Under the pieces are notes generated by a model. It ran no database searches. It was not told the DNA's origin and saw only the letters and a program-made list of their open reading frames with translations. From Guadua angustifolia (lineage: Eukaryota; Streptophyta; Magnoliopsida; Poales; Poaceae), in NCBI GenBank assembly GCA_036346375.1, contig CM070515.1, positions 21,474,423 to 21,538,422 on the forward strand: DNA of 64,000 nucleotides. The letters run 5' to 3'. A program made the translations under genes and the position numbers. Shown here in pieces: positions 44,345 to 55,703 of this stretch (the stretch's first letter is position 1; every line of letters begins with the position of its first letter).

Positions 44345-45680
44345 GTAAGCGATCTTTGGATGGAAGATCGGCGGTGGATGTACGATGGTTGGATGAAGTC
44401 TGGGAGACACACGGACGAGTGGATCGAGAAGGCTAGAGCATTCGTGGATGATGCTTTCCAAGATTCCCGACCCTAATGCGTGCGGTCGTGTGGTGTCCTT
44501 ATGTTGCATGCTCGAACACCGAGAAGAGGACCAAGAAGGATATTAGCCATCACCTATGTAGGCATGGTTTCAAACCAAATTACTTTGTATGGGTAGCTCA
44601 TGGCGAGAGGAAGCGTCTGGCGCCGGTGTGTGGCCCTGTGGATTTTGAAGAGGGCTACGACGAAGTCAAAGTTGATAGATTAGACGAGCTCACGGATGAT
44701 GTGGCTCGGGCTTACGATCTCTCCCCCGAGGAAGAGTCCGAGCCACTTGCCGAACAATTCGAGAAGCTCCTTGATTCTGCCAAGTTGCCGCTGCATGAGC
44801 ATACCGATGTGACTGTACTCTCGGCAGTGTCACATTTGAAATTGAACTGCAGGAGTTTCATACGGGACTTGAGCCCGATGGGTTCACCGTGTGGACGCAT
44901 GCACACACGCCCCGTGTCCGCTCGACGGCACGCAACCATCGATGGCCCCTTTGCCGGAGAGGATTGTAAGTGACTTTCTTTTCGCTACTCTCTGACTATC
45001 GCAAGCGTGGCGAGCTAATCCACTTCATATCTTATTTGTTTCGCAGATACATACTGGTGCAGCCATGAAGGAGAAGCACGGTGATCGGTGTGACCCCTTG
45101 ACCATGCCGGTCGACCCTCCGGTCATCTCGACCGGTTCGGTGGGAAGAGTCACGGCAGACTCGGCTTCATGGACTCGGTGGTGGCGCCCGAATCGTATAG
45201 GGGCCAAGTCAGGACACGTCGACAAGAAGCAGCTGTTCCGCCAAAGGCACGACTAGAAGCCCAGGCGAAGATGATCGCAGAGTTGCAGCAGCAGATGCAA
45301 AGCGGATGAGCGGCGGAGGCAAAGTGAGCGAGAGGAGGATAGGAGGCGATCGAGGCCCTCCAGAGTCAGAACCTCTGGATGTACAACTATTTCCAGGTAA
45401 TTAAGATTGTATACGTAGCTACGTTGTACTTACACGTTTTAGATGCTAACATATCATATCCACAGCCGTTGCAGGGGGCGGTACCCTCCGCCACCGCAGA
45501 TGCCACCTCCGCCGTTCTTCACGCAGACACCGACGCCGACGGGTAATGCATTTTGTTCCAGTTTTCGCTAACTATTCATACAAGTACACAAATGCACAAG
45601 AGTTTTGAAAATTGTGGTTTCCTCTATTCTTGTAGGAGTCCACCTCAGCTGCGCCTGCTCCTGCGACGAATGCTCCGTAG
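44345..45680 (+). pseudogene. CACTA transposase-associated gene, broken
   Basis: On + a first piece reads DRRWMYDGWMKSGRHTDEWI then EKARAFVDDAFQ (44,350-44,475). After a frameshift it continues from 44,476 with VVWCPYVACSNTEKRTKKD, ISHHLCRHGFKPNYFVWVAH and LDSAKLPLHEHTDVTVLSAV. This is the transposase-associated domain of En/Spm elements: WMY, then C-P-x2-x-C, then HLxxxGFxPNYxxWxxHGE. A later exon (about 45,053-45,400) gives an alpha-helical stretch, EAQAKMIAELQQQMQ, and IEALQSQNLWMYNYFQ, like the coiled-coil end of TNPA-type proteins. The final exons run to a TAG near 45,680 (APAPATNAP). The DDE core is absent. Stops and frameshifts show it is dead. This gene gives the element's orientation as +. 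Confidence 0.7.
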
Positions 45681-46046
45681 GGAGGTGATTCCAGTGGCAC
45701 TAGATCGGCTGCAGATCAATTCGTCGATTTGTGTTTGCGATCCGTTTCTTTGGTTCACAGACTTAGTTAGTTATTGCTTTTGCTGGTTCATAGACCTGTT
45801 GATTGTGAATGTGATGTACACTTTTGGTTTGTGAGCTGAATTTGTGAATTATTAATGCATTTTGCTATATGTGCTTGGTTGGCTATCCTAATTTGCTTTA
45901 TGTTGTTATCATATCAACTGTTGTCTTTTGTCTGCTGAGTGGATGTCCTAGTTTTAGGGAAGTCTTTGCCAAATTTTTTACTCTTTAAGTGCATTACAAT
46001 CTTTTAATAAATGGAAATTGCTTTAGGTTGAGTGAAATATGGTGTT

Positions 46047-46389
46047 GATCATAGTCTTCAGAACTTTGAGCAAAACACATTAGAAACAGCTAGTGAAGAA
46101 GTTGCATCCAAAATAAGAACAATTGCTCAGTGGAGGGAAAGTTTGGTTGTAAGTACTTACATACTTTTGTTTTCTTTCAATATGTATGCCTAGTTATTAT
46201 TATGCTTTATTTTGTCAGTAAAAGGAGTTATTATTATACTTTATTGACAGATTGAGAGAGTTTTAAGTTGTTTTATTTTGTTTCCTGCAGGTACAAAATG
46301 TCAGGAATCAGGAGAAACTAAAATACCCCCCATATCCACTAAGTAATCTTGTGGAGCTTGTAAACTTGCTTCTAGGTACATCAGAATGA
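46047..46389 (+). pseudogene. Two-exon gene fragment of unknown origin in CACTA 2
   Basis: Exon 1 reads LQNFEQNTLETASEEVASKI then RTIAQWRESLV and ends at GTT/GTAAGTA near 46,147. Exon 2 starts after TTTCCTGCAG at 46,291 and reads VQNVRNQEKLKYPPYPLSNL then VELVNLLLGTSE and a TGA at 46,387. The splice phases agree and no internal stop occurs, so this looks like a recent capture of genuine coding sequence. I do not recognise the family. The exon 1 start (ATAGTCTTCAGAACTTTGAG) recurs at about 46,670-46,715. Confidence 0.5.
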
Positions 46390-46934
46390 GTTTAGAGCAC
46401 ACTATGAAGGTATTAAAAAATATATTTTTAGAGTTTTATTTTTCCTTAACAGTTTTGCTAGCTAATTATGGCATAGCTCAGTGTCCTGATGTTTTGTTTG
46501 CTGGTTTCTTGTGATGTCCATACCTGTGGTCAAGAAGCTGTATCAAGTGGATTCATTAATTATCCCGTGACGTAAATCGATAATTTCTCTCCAAACACTG
46601 ACCTACATGACAGTTTTGAAATTTACTAGTGTGGCTTGTCCATGTTCTTATTTCTTGTCTCGATGATTCATAGTCTTCAGAACTTTGAGCAAAACACATT
46701 GGAAACAGCTAGTGAAATTATATTGTCATTGTTCTGGGCAATATATTTGTGAATGTGAATGTGTCATTGGAAACTTTGATCATTTGTGAATTGTATTGGT
46801 GAATGTGAATGTGTGTGAAATTATATGTTGTGATTGTTCGGGCAATTGGGGATATAAACTGCTTTCGGAATGGGGTTTTTTGCGAGTTAAAATTGGATTT
46901 TTTAAATTCCCAAGATATTTTTTTATATTTTTAC

Positions 46935-47472
46935 AACTGTGTCCTCGGCTCTAACCATGCCGACGACACAAGATAGCCCTGAGTTACGCACCGAAGAAGT
47001 GCGTGTCGTCGGCTATAGCCGGGCGAGGACACAGATGTCCACTCTTTGTCCTCGGCTCGACCATGCCGACGACACAAGATAGCCCGAGTTACGGCACCGA
47101 AGGGTGCGTGGTCGTCGGCTATAGCCTGTGCCGAGGACACGATGTCCACTCTGTGTCGGCAGCATTAATTAGGCCGAGGACACAAGTATCCCCTCTGTAT
47201 CGGCAGCTTTAAGTTGGCAGACGACACAAGTGTCCCATCTGTATCGGCAGCCTGAGTTAAGCCGACGACAAATGTCTGGGTGTCGGGCCGGCCCCGGATG
47301 GCATCTGTGTCGTCGGGATTTATTGTGGCCGTCGACATAGGTTGGTTGTGTCGTCGACTCTGTGTCGTGGGACTTGTGTCGTCGGGAGGCCGACGACAGA
47401 GCCCTGTGTCAGCGGTTTTGACATCTGTGTCGTCGGTAAAAGTCGAGGACACTGAGCAAGATCTCTGTAGTG
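46935..47472. repeat. Right subterminal repeats of CACTA 2
   Basis: Repeated TGTCCTCGGCT, GCCGACGACACAAG and GTGTCGTCGG words. A 105-110-bp tandem duplication, unit starting TGTCCTCGGCTC, begins near 46,940 and 47,047. The terminus ends CTGTAGTG. Confidence 0.8.
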
Positions 47473-48320
47473 CTTCCAATTTCCAATCGGGCAAAACCGG
47501 TGGCGTCCAGCCCAGACGCGCATGCCCTCGGCAGATACATGCATGAATCGCTCCGCGTGCCGTCAACCTAGCGTACGTACTTACATGCGTAAAATCAAAT
47601 AATGGCCATCTCAGTCTTGCCGGCGATCACCTCAGTTCCATCGTCTCTCTGTGTCGTCCAAAATGAGGCACTGGATTTACACGGGGTTAAGTCGAGAATA
47701 AGCGTGTGGGAGTGGGGATTGTGCGTGTGCATGGGGCACCACGTCCAATTAAGTCGCACAGCGAACACATACCATCAATCGCGCTCAGCCGATCGACCCC
47801 GGCCGGTGACCATTTAGCATCTCTCTATCTCTCGCTCCGTGCAAGGAGAGAGAGCGAGCAACGAGTCAGTGTCGATCGTCTAGCTTGCTAGGCCGGGCAT
47901 GGCCCAGCATATCATCTCATTTAGAGAGAGAGAGAGCGAGAGGGAGGGAGCTAGGGAGAGATCGATGGGTGGGACTAGTCGTGGAGTCGACACTGCGGGA
48001 GTACACGTGCATGGGGTTCAACGCTGTCGACGCGGCGAGGGCGACGTGCACATGCGTGCGCTCCCTGTCCTGCCGCACCACTCATGCATGCATCCTATGC
48101 ATATATGCCGGTCCCTCTCCACCGCCGTGCCGGCCGCAACGTCCACCACCAGCATCTGCTTAATTGGACACTATATCCTCCGCCGTGCCGTTCAAAGCTT
48201 AAATTAAGACAGGCGGCACCCAATCGGTAATCAACGCTTAGGTCCGCAACATCTAGTCTATCTTTCTCTGTACCTATCTATCTTATCTTTACTAATATAT
48301 AAACTAGCAAACTTGCCCGC
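47473..48320. other. Spacer right of CACTA 2
   Basis: GC-richer sequence with a GAGAGAGAGAG stretch near 47,922-47,960. Short open frames match nothing. No gene called. Confidence 0.35.
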
Positions 48321-48971
48321 GGAATTTTTTTAAAAATAATATTATTTTTTTTAGAAATTACGATATTAATACTCGTATTAAAAAAATTGCAGAAATAATA
48401 TCCGGTCGCCAAATCGTTTGGCGATTATACTATTGTCGCCAAACGGTTTGGCGATAATACTATTAATAATAAGCGGTTTGGCGACAATACAATAATAATC
48501 TGCCGTTTGAATGCAAAAACCGAGATGACCCGATGAGTCGCCAAATGGTTTGGCGACAATACTAAACGTCCGTAACTTTTACTCGAACTCCGATTTATGT
48601 GATCTTGGACTCTATGCGAAGATCTCTTCATAAGCTTCGCATAGAGTCCAAGATCACCTAAATCGGAGTTCGGAGTAAAAAGTTACGGACGTTTTACTAT
48701 TGTCGCCAAACGGTTTGGCGACTATCAGATGATGAGTCGCCAAACCATTTGGCGACTCTTCGGGTCATCTCGATTATTTGCATTCAAACGGCAGATTAAT
48801 CTATTATCGCATAAACCGTTTGGCGATAATAGTATTGTCGCCAAACCGTTTGGCGACTACACTATTGTCGCCAAACCGTTTGGCGGCCGGATATTATTTC
48901 TGCAATTTTTTTAATGCGAGTATTAATGTCGCAATTTTGAAATAAAATAATATTATTTAAAAAAATTCTTT
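48321..48971. repeat. Foldback element: 650-bp hairpin with nested palindromes
   Basis: The two halves are reverse complements over about 310 bp each. The centre is GATCTTGGACTCTATGCGAA (plus G) at 48,601-48,621 against its complement at 48,635-48,655, with a 13-nt loop. The outer arms match as (G)GAATTTTTTTAAA...AATAATATCCGG. Within the arms, about nine copies or half-copies of GTCGCCAAACGGTTTGGCGA lie at about 48,410, 48,437, 48,472, 48,540, 48,703, 48,735, 48,810, 48,838 and 48,866; each full copy is itself a palindrome. No protein is encoded. Adjacent sequence at 48,303-48,320 (ACTAGCAAACTTGCCCGCGG) resembles a Helitron-type 3' end but is not followed up. Confidence 0.9.
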
Positions 48972-49197
48972 CAATGTACGTTTAGATATTATGATATAAT
49001 TACCTTTGATATACAACTCTACTTCTAATTATTGAAATACAATTATATTTGCTATATATGGTTAATCTGTACCGTTATAATCTGGTCTCACCAAAATGAG
49101 TGGTGAAGATTCTTCTCTTTTTCTTCCGATTAATGTGAGAATTTCTAAAATCTAGGATTATTATGGGATTTTCTTACTCTTAAAACGAAAGAGGCGT

Positions 49198-49301
<104 letters not shown>

Positions 49302-49659
49302 AAGATAAAGATCGTCCGTCCTCCCTCTCCTATCTAAAAAAATTTGGCGCCGACATATGGGCCGTGGGATAAAAAGAAAACTAACCGCATATCTCTTTTC
49401 ACCCACACTCATCCTACTGGCCAGGCCAATATGCACTTCTCCCTCCCCGTAGCAACTTAAGAGTGCAATTTTTTTTAAACACATAACATGATTTGATTGT
49501 TTGGTTAAAAAATTTATATCCATTGCACCGCATGGGCAGTTGACTAGTTCAAGCAAAAGAAAAAAGAAGCACCATGTTTGCTCTTAAGGGCTAGAATTTC
49601 TTAAGTTAATCAAAGAAATCGTTGCGATTCAGACTAAAAGAAAAACCCATATCAAGTAC

Positions 49660-50660
49660 AATCTAAAAATAAAATATAACTAGCAATTTGATTTTCATAC
49701 AAATTATTAAGTAAAATCACTAAACAAATATAATTTAGAATAAAAATTAAACTAAAAGTAGCAATTGGATTTTCATATGAATTCCAACAAAAAATAACTA
49801 AAATTCAAAATAAAAATATAATTAGCAATTTGATTTTCATACGAAATTCAAAGTAAAATCCCTAATAAATACAAATTAGAATAAACAATACTACCTTATT
49901 AAAGTAGAAGAAAAAGGAGCCACCATATTTGCGCTCAGAAATTCCGACATTAATTGGAGAAAAAAGAGAAAGATCTACACCATTCATTGTCATGGGTCTA
50001 GATTATAACAATATATATTAAAATAAAAAGTATATGTAAAGTCAATCCAAAAATAACTGAAATTTAGAATAAACAATAATATAGAATTACAATTTGATTT
50101 CCATATGAATTCCTAAGTTAAATCACTAAATACCCATATTCTTAAATAAAAATTAAACAAAAATTAACAATTGGATTTGTATAAGAATTCCTAGAAAAGT
50201 AACTAAAATTTAGAAAAAAAAAGAAAATTAGCAATTTAATTTCCATACAAATTCCTAAGTAAAATCCATAAATAAATGTAATCCTAAACAAAAAATAGTA
50301 ATTGTATTTGTATACTAATTCCAACTAAAAATAATTGAAACAAGGAATGAAAAAATAAATTTAGAAATTTTATTTCCGTAATAATTCATAAGTAAAATAA
50401 CTAAATAAATATAATTTGAAATTAAAAAATAGGAATTTGATTTTTACGCAGATTGCAAAAAATGAAATTTGTAGTTTGAAAATAAAATTAGCAATTTGAT
50501 TTCCATAAATCCTAAATAAATATAATTCAAACAAAATTTACACAAAAATTAGCAATTGGATTTGTACATGGATTCTAACAAAAATAAATGAATATCAGAA
50601 TAAAAAGTAAATTAATGATTTGATTTTCATATGAATTCATAACTAAAATTCTTAAATAAA
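49660..50660. repeat. Degenerate A-rich tandem repeat, about 140-bp period
   Basis: Phrases AATTAGCAATTTGATTTTCATA and TTAGCAATTGGATTTGTATA alternate roughly every 65-75 bp (near 49,684, 49,755, 49,825, 50,090, 50,162, 50,230, 50,490, 50,550 and 50,617), followed by (A)ATTCCTAAGTAAAATC-ACTAAATAAATA. The copies are strongly diverged. No gene. Confidence 0.65.
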
Positions 50661-53600
50661 TATATTTCATAATAATGATTAGCATTAAGCAATATTTAGA
50701 GAGAAAGAGAAGATATCTATATGATAGAGCACAACATTTGAAGGCATAGTAGCTGAGAGGGAGGGATCGATCAAGAATTTGACTTATTGTTGGATGCCAA
50801 AGCAGAAAAGTTGTGGTGCAAAGAAGAGATAGAAGATACATGATTCGATGATGCAGGAGACGTGTTAAGGAAGATAAGTTCAAGGTAGGTCAGCTATGGT
50901 GCGTTGGTGCATGTGTGAGCAAGGTACTCTAATACCATAAAATTTATAAGATAATTTACTGCACACATAATTAACATTTTGAAAAAGAGTAATTAATGGA
51001 GGAATAATGGGGACATCCAGCTACATGAACCATACATGCTGGAGAATTGTTTCGTCTCTACGAACCTCGGGAACTTAATTACGTTCATCAAGTTGTATTC
51101 TCCTTCAAACTTCTGCTGTTATTTTCAATATTTATGTTGTCTTAAAAATCTAAATAGCATAAAAAAATACATAATATATTATCAAGCGTCTAAATCATAT
51201 ACCATTTACTACTACAAACTTTGAAACAAAATTAGCCACTCAAATGCACAAACCTAGAAACAAAATTAGCTATGCAAATGCACAGGCCACCCTAATAGAT
51301 AGGCACAATAGAGCATCCGAGCCAAGCTCGATCGGACCTCTCTGCTGCGAGGGCGCTAGCTGGACGCACGGGAAGGCACGCTCACACGTGTCGTCTCCAC
51401 GTACGTGCGATCGATCTAGCCATGGCGAGCGCGCCAACGGCGCTGCCTGCTGGAATCCGGCCTAGCTCTCAGCTGGCACTGAATTCTCAGAGCTGTGCGC
51501 GCAGGAGCATGGCGAAAGCTGCCGTGCCCGCTAGCGTGCTGCTGGGTCCGGCCTCGTCTGGCGATAGGCAGCCTCGCTCCCGTCCCAGCCTTGATAGGCC
51601 CGTTGACGTGCTCTCCGCTGTCATCGTCGCATCTACACCACGTCGGCATATGCATATGGCTCTGCGCGCCTGCCTAGTACTCGACGTACGTCCCTGCAGG
51701 CTCCCTGCCGATCGATCACTCATCCACTCGCATTATTTTCCTTTTGGTTCCATTCGATCAATGATACGAGCTACCCGCCCGGCTGGTATTTCTTTACTAT
51801 ATGTTGTCCATTTTGTGCACGTGATGACAGGTTTACGGATGAACTTCAATTATCACAGTGTGGTAGTGTCTGCCCTTTTCTTAAGCTGCTTCGACTGTTA
51901 GATGAGCCGTCTATATTCAACACTTCAATATCCTGCCACGCATATGTCTAGCTAGGCTCAACCAGACCTACGAACTCGATCGATCGATCAGCATGGACCT
52001 GGCCAACCGCTAGCATGCACCATCTTGGTCGTACCGTACCGCTAGGCTGTTGAGGCCGGTTCAATCGTTGTAGTTTGCTCTCATGCATTAATGTCAGAAG
52101 AATTGAAGTTGGCAAAACATTTTATTCATCTTGCGTGTATGATCAGTTGAAGCCCAATATTCTTTTCACGTGGTTAATATATTGTGTTTTGGCAGTACGT
52201 TTGGCTCGATCGATCGAGCCTGTTGCACGCTGGGGCTACAGCTCCACGCCGGCCATGGCCAGCCAGCCAGCTTTCGAAATTTTGAAAAGATTCGACCTGC
52301 GGCCTGTCACTTGTATCGTGGAGCTGTCTGGCCATATTATGAATGGACGGCTGGAGTGACAGTGGCACAGTATCCGGGCATACCATATCAAGAACTCAGC
52401 TCCCATGCATGATGCATTGTCCTGCCTTTTTAGTCTCGTTGATTTGGGTGCCGACGAGTGAGGATCCGCTGCAGTTCTTACTGCCAACTCCAGGCTTGCG
52501 GCGAAGGATTACACCTGCTCTTCATCTTTGCTAAATTCAAGTTTCTATAAATCCGATTGAGTTCTCCATGTGCCTGTTTTTATTTGTATGATAATATACA
52601 TGTTACTTGTCGAATTCGATGCTACTGATCATAGATCAACATAAGACCAAATGAATAACAAAAGAAAACAAAAAACAGGGATAGAATAATTAACATCTGT
52701 CGGCATGGTAGAACTAGGCGGAATAGTTTTGTTACAATGCAGAAAACTGGATCGAAATATCATCTTCTAACGTGCCGGTGGTCATCATCTTTGACCTGTC
52801 ATGTTCCATGCATATTCTCAGGTCTGGAACAGAAATAAGACAGAGAGATGCACAAGACATATATATATCTATATATCAAGAAGAACGGACGAAGAACTCA
52901 TTCATCAAAAGAGTACGTAGCAGAACATTCCGCACCCATTATTGAAAAGATTATCTACGGATCCGACAGAAGATGATGTCTGAACTGGTGGTGGATGCAC
53001 ACTCCACACTGATTCTCTATCACCAGATTTCTGAATTGTGAGGCGTCGGCTTTGCTCTCCTGTTCCTGCATGAGCATCTCGGTGCAAACCCATGTTCCCG
53101 GCTGCAACAGTGCTAGGATGGGTCACATGTATTGTCCTGTCCTGGAAACTGATTCGATCGGATTAAATCGTTCCCTTTTAATTAGTTGAAACAGCACTTT
53201 CATAGCACCTTGAGCACTCGGATTCTTGACTTTGATAGGGAAAAAACAACGATGTTCAGTGCGAATACATGCAGGACAGAAATCGAGGTGCGCAATCCAA
53301 AATGGATAGATTAGCTAGAGAGAAACTGATCAGTTGCACAATCTGACGTCCTGTGCCGTTCATCACTACCAACGTAACTAGGCTGTGGATTGTTACTCGA
53401 TAAAATCCAGCCAGTGACATCCCGATTCCATCCACTCTATATCCTAAATATCGTTTTTTCAATTCCCTGATTACTCCTGGCGTTGCACGTGCAATTTGAA
53501 CTGAAAGACTGATGCACTGAATTTGGACAAACATCATTTCACTCCTGCGGCTTGGGCACTTGCTCACAGTGAAAAGATTGCCATTGCCACGGGGGCGCTG

Positions 53601-54340
53601 CGCGCATGCTGCTTCTGGCAGCGTTCGTGCCGCGCAACTTGACAAAGATCACATGGAATTTCTCCTCCAATGATTGCTGCCGCTGCTAACCATCCGGTGA
53701 TGATTAACAATGTCAGTCATCTAAACCACTGCAGAGTAGCCAGGGAATTGAGAGGGTAATTAACTAACGGGCTATTCGGTTAATTTGCGTCTCAAGCAAT
53801 TAACACAAGCCATCCGATCGTTTGTCTTTAATTGGAACGCAGTATTCTTATACTGATCACGTCAAGTGTGAGGAACAGATGTTTTCTCCGTTCCAAACAA
53901 GGCCTCAAGCATTTTCCGTGTGATCTGGAGGAGATTAAAGAGGGTGATTAGCTCTTCGTGGTGCTGGTGAGCCAATTAATTGTGTGTAGTCGCTGGCGAT
54001 CTCAGGAGCAGCAGCTATCTGTGCAGTGGCCATTTTAGCATCAGGTTGGATTGAGATGGACTGCATGCGAGGACAGAGCCCCATGACAAGGAAGAAACAA
54101 GTGCACGAGACGTGGAGACGTCAAGCAATTATTACCCAATTTATCGAGCTGTCATCTCGCCACAACTACGCGCCCCCAGCAGCCGGTCATGCCACTGTTC
54201 CTTCTCTCTTTTCAAAACCAGATTCTTTTCTTTCCATGCTCGCTCTGTTCGCGCACGAGCTGGCCCAGGGCCAGACTGGAACATTGAGATTTTATAGAGA
54301 AACTAAGAAACATATAGAATTAGAGGAGGACTAGTAATTG
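50661..54340. other. Spacer without recognised genes
   Basis: Open frames at 51,422-51,901 (+, 159 codons), 52,075-52,359 (+) and 53,256-53,645 (-, 129 codons) encode nothing I recognise and lack supporting splice or promoter context. CGATCGATCGAT words cluster near 51,975 and 52,207. No element boundaries are visible. Confidence 0.35.
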
Positions 54341-54384
54341 GACGTCTGATAGGAAGTTTTTATTGGACTAGTCGGTGCAATATT

Positions 54385-54750
54385 TTTAAACAATACGTGC
54401 AACAATTGTAATCATCGTGTGCAGCAAAATACAAGAAATCCATTATAGTTGCAATATTTCTTTGCAATGTATGCAACAAATCTAACTATAGCTACAACAA
54501 AAGGAATTTATTAACCCCGCAACAAATTCATAGCACAACGCAACAACGATTGCTACTTGTGCAACAAAATCCCACTCCAACTGCAACAAACCCATTGTAG
54601 CAATTAAAGGATACAATGACATTGCAACAAACAATCAAAACATATAGGCTATGAGGTTGCATTATTTTGATTGAACTTGTGCATCAAATCAATTGAATGC
54701 CTGCAACAAATCCAGCAAACTCTTGCAACAAAAATCATACCTAGAGGAGG
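54385..54750 (+). repeat. TGCAACAAA motif cluster
   Basis: (T)GCAACAA occurs more than ten times in 360 bp, with spacing irregular between 15 and 40 bp, mixed with AACAAATC and GCAATATTT variants. GC-rich sequence follows to 55,060. I recall similar TGCAACAA-rich zones near the ends of grass DNA transposons, but no terminus is visible. Confidence 0.5.
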
Positions 54751-55444
54751 CACATGGATCCTACAAGAGGAGGAAGGTATGCGGGTAGTGACGATGGCCG
54801 AGCTCGCTAGGACAGCGGCTTGAGGCGCAAGGAGCTAGGCTTCGAGCACCTACAAGAGGAGACTAGGGACGGCCAGGCGATGCGGAGGCGTGAGGGACCC
54901 AAAGGTGAGGAGCTAGCCTTGGGGCGCCTGCGAGGATGCTAGGGTCGGGGAGGTGGGACGGCGGGGCCATGCGGAGGCACGAGGAGCCAGGCCCAAGGTG
55001 GCGGTGCTCGGAGGTGGTGGGCTGGAGCGTCTGGCGATGTGGATCTAAAGCTAAGCTTTGATAGTCTGAGGAGAGGAGACATAATCGACTGATGAGGAAA
55101 GGACTGGAGGGCTCCTAGCCGGCTTGAACAAGTGAGGAATTTAAGTAAGTAAATAATATGTGATATGTGGGGAAAAGAGACACTAAAGGAGGGTGGGATA
55201 CCCGTGACCTATTAGGACTCAAGAGCGGAGCTGCGGAGGCGTTCGAAATATAGAAATTTCACATGAAAGAAAAAAATATCTGTGTCGCTATTTTTCAACA
55301 TGGATTTACTTATGATTTGTGCTTGACTTCACTACTGATCACTTAAATATCTAGAGAAGTACTCCACAGTATGAACCCAGGTCAAAATGTATTAACTTAT
55401 AAGCTGGCGACATGAATACAGGAGGAACTAGCTGAAGAGAAGTA

Positions 55445-55701
55445 CTCCCTCCGTTTCAAAATATAGGGCGTATTAGAATTCAAAAAAGTCTTTTGAAGTA
55501 AACTTTGACTATTAATTGCTATTATAATATATTATGAATTGTTATAAAACCAACGATAATTGAAAGATAAGTGAAATATGAATCAATTGATACATCTTTT
55601 GTAAATTAAACATACACATAATTTGACTAATTCTTAGTCAAAATTTATGTAATTTGACTTTTCTAAATTCTAATATGCCCTATATTTTGGAACGGAGGGA
55701 G
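55445..55701. mobile_element. Stowaway MITE, 257 bp
   Basis: Ends CTCCCTCCGTTTCAAAATAT and, read inward from the right, CTCCCTCCGTTCCAAAATAT; the duplicated TA target is at 55,443-55,444 and 55,702-55,703. Inner arms also pair (AGGGCGTATTAGAATTC with GAATTTAGAAAAG... diverging). This is the classical Tc1/mariner-related Stowaway structure of grasses, and it needs a transposase in trans. Confidence 0.95.
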
Positions 55702-55703
55702 TA

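Larger units (their letters stand above)
41559..47472 (+). mobile_element. CACTA (En/Spm) element 2, 5.9 kb
   Basis: The left end is CACTACAGGAAACAG at 41,559 and the right end reads TCTGTAGTG to 47,472; inverted identity is strong over the first 8 bases and weak after. The target duplication CTT is at 41,556-41,558 and 47,473-47,475. Both subterminal zones carry many GTCGTCGG/CCGACGAC words. Inside lie a GC-rich proline-coding tract, a broken transposase-associated gene (44,345-45,680) and a two-exon fragment of unknown origin (46,047-46,389). I find no TNP2 catalytic core. Its end and subterminal sequences differ from CACTA 1, so it is a different family. Confidence 0.85.

Noticed and set aside
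48400..48890. E2F-type binding sites in the TTTGGCG words of the foldback element
   Set aside because: The words read TTTGGCGA or TTTGGCGG, not the TTTSGCGC consensus, and are explained by the palindromic structure; no gene lies nearby.
51422..51901. A 159-codon open frame on +
   Set aside because: No recognisable motif, no splice or promoter support, and unremarkable composition. Could be real but cannot be supported.
53256..53645. A 129-codon open frame on -
   Set aside because: No recognisable family and no supporting context.
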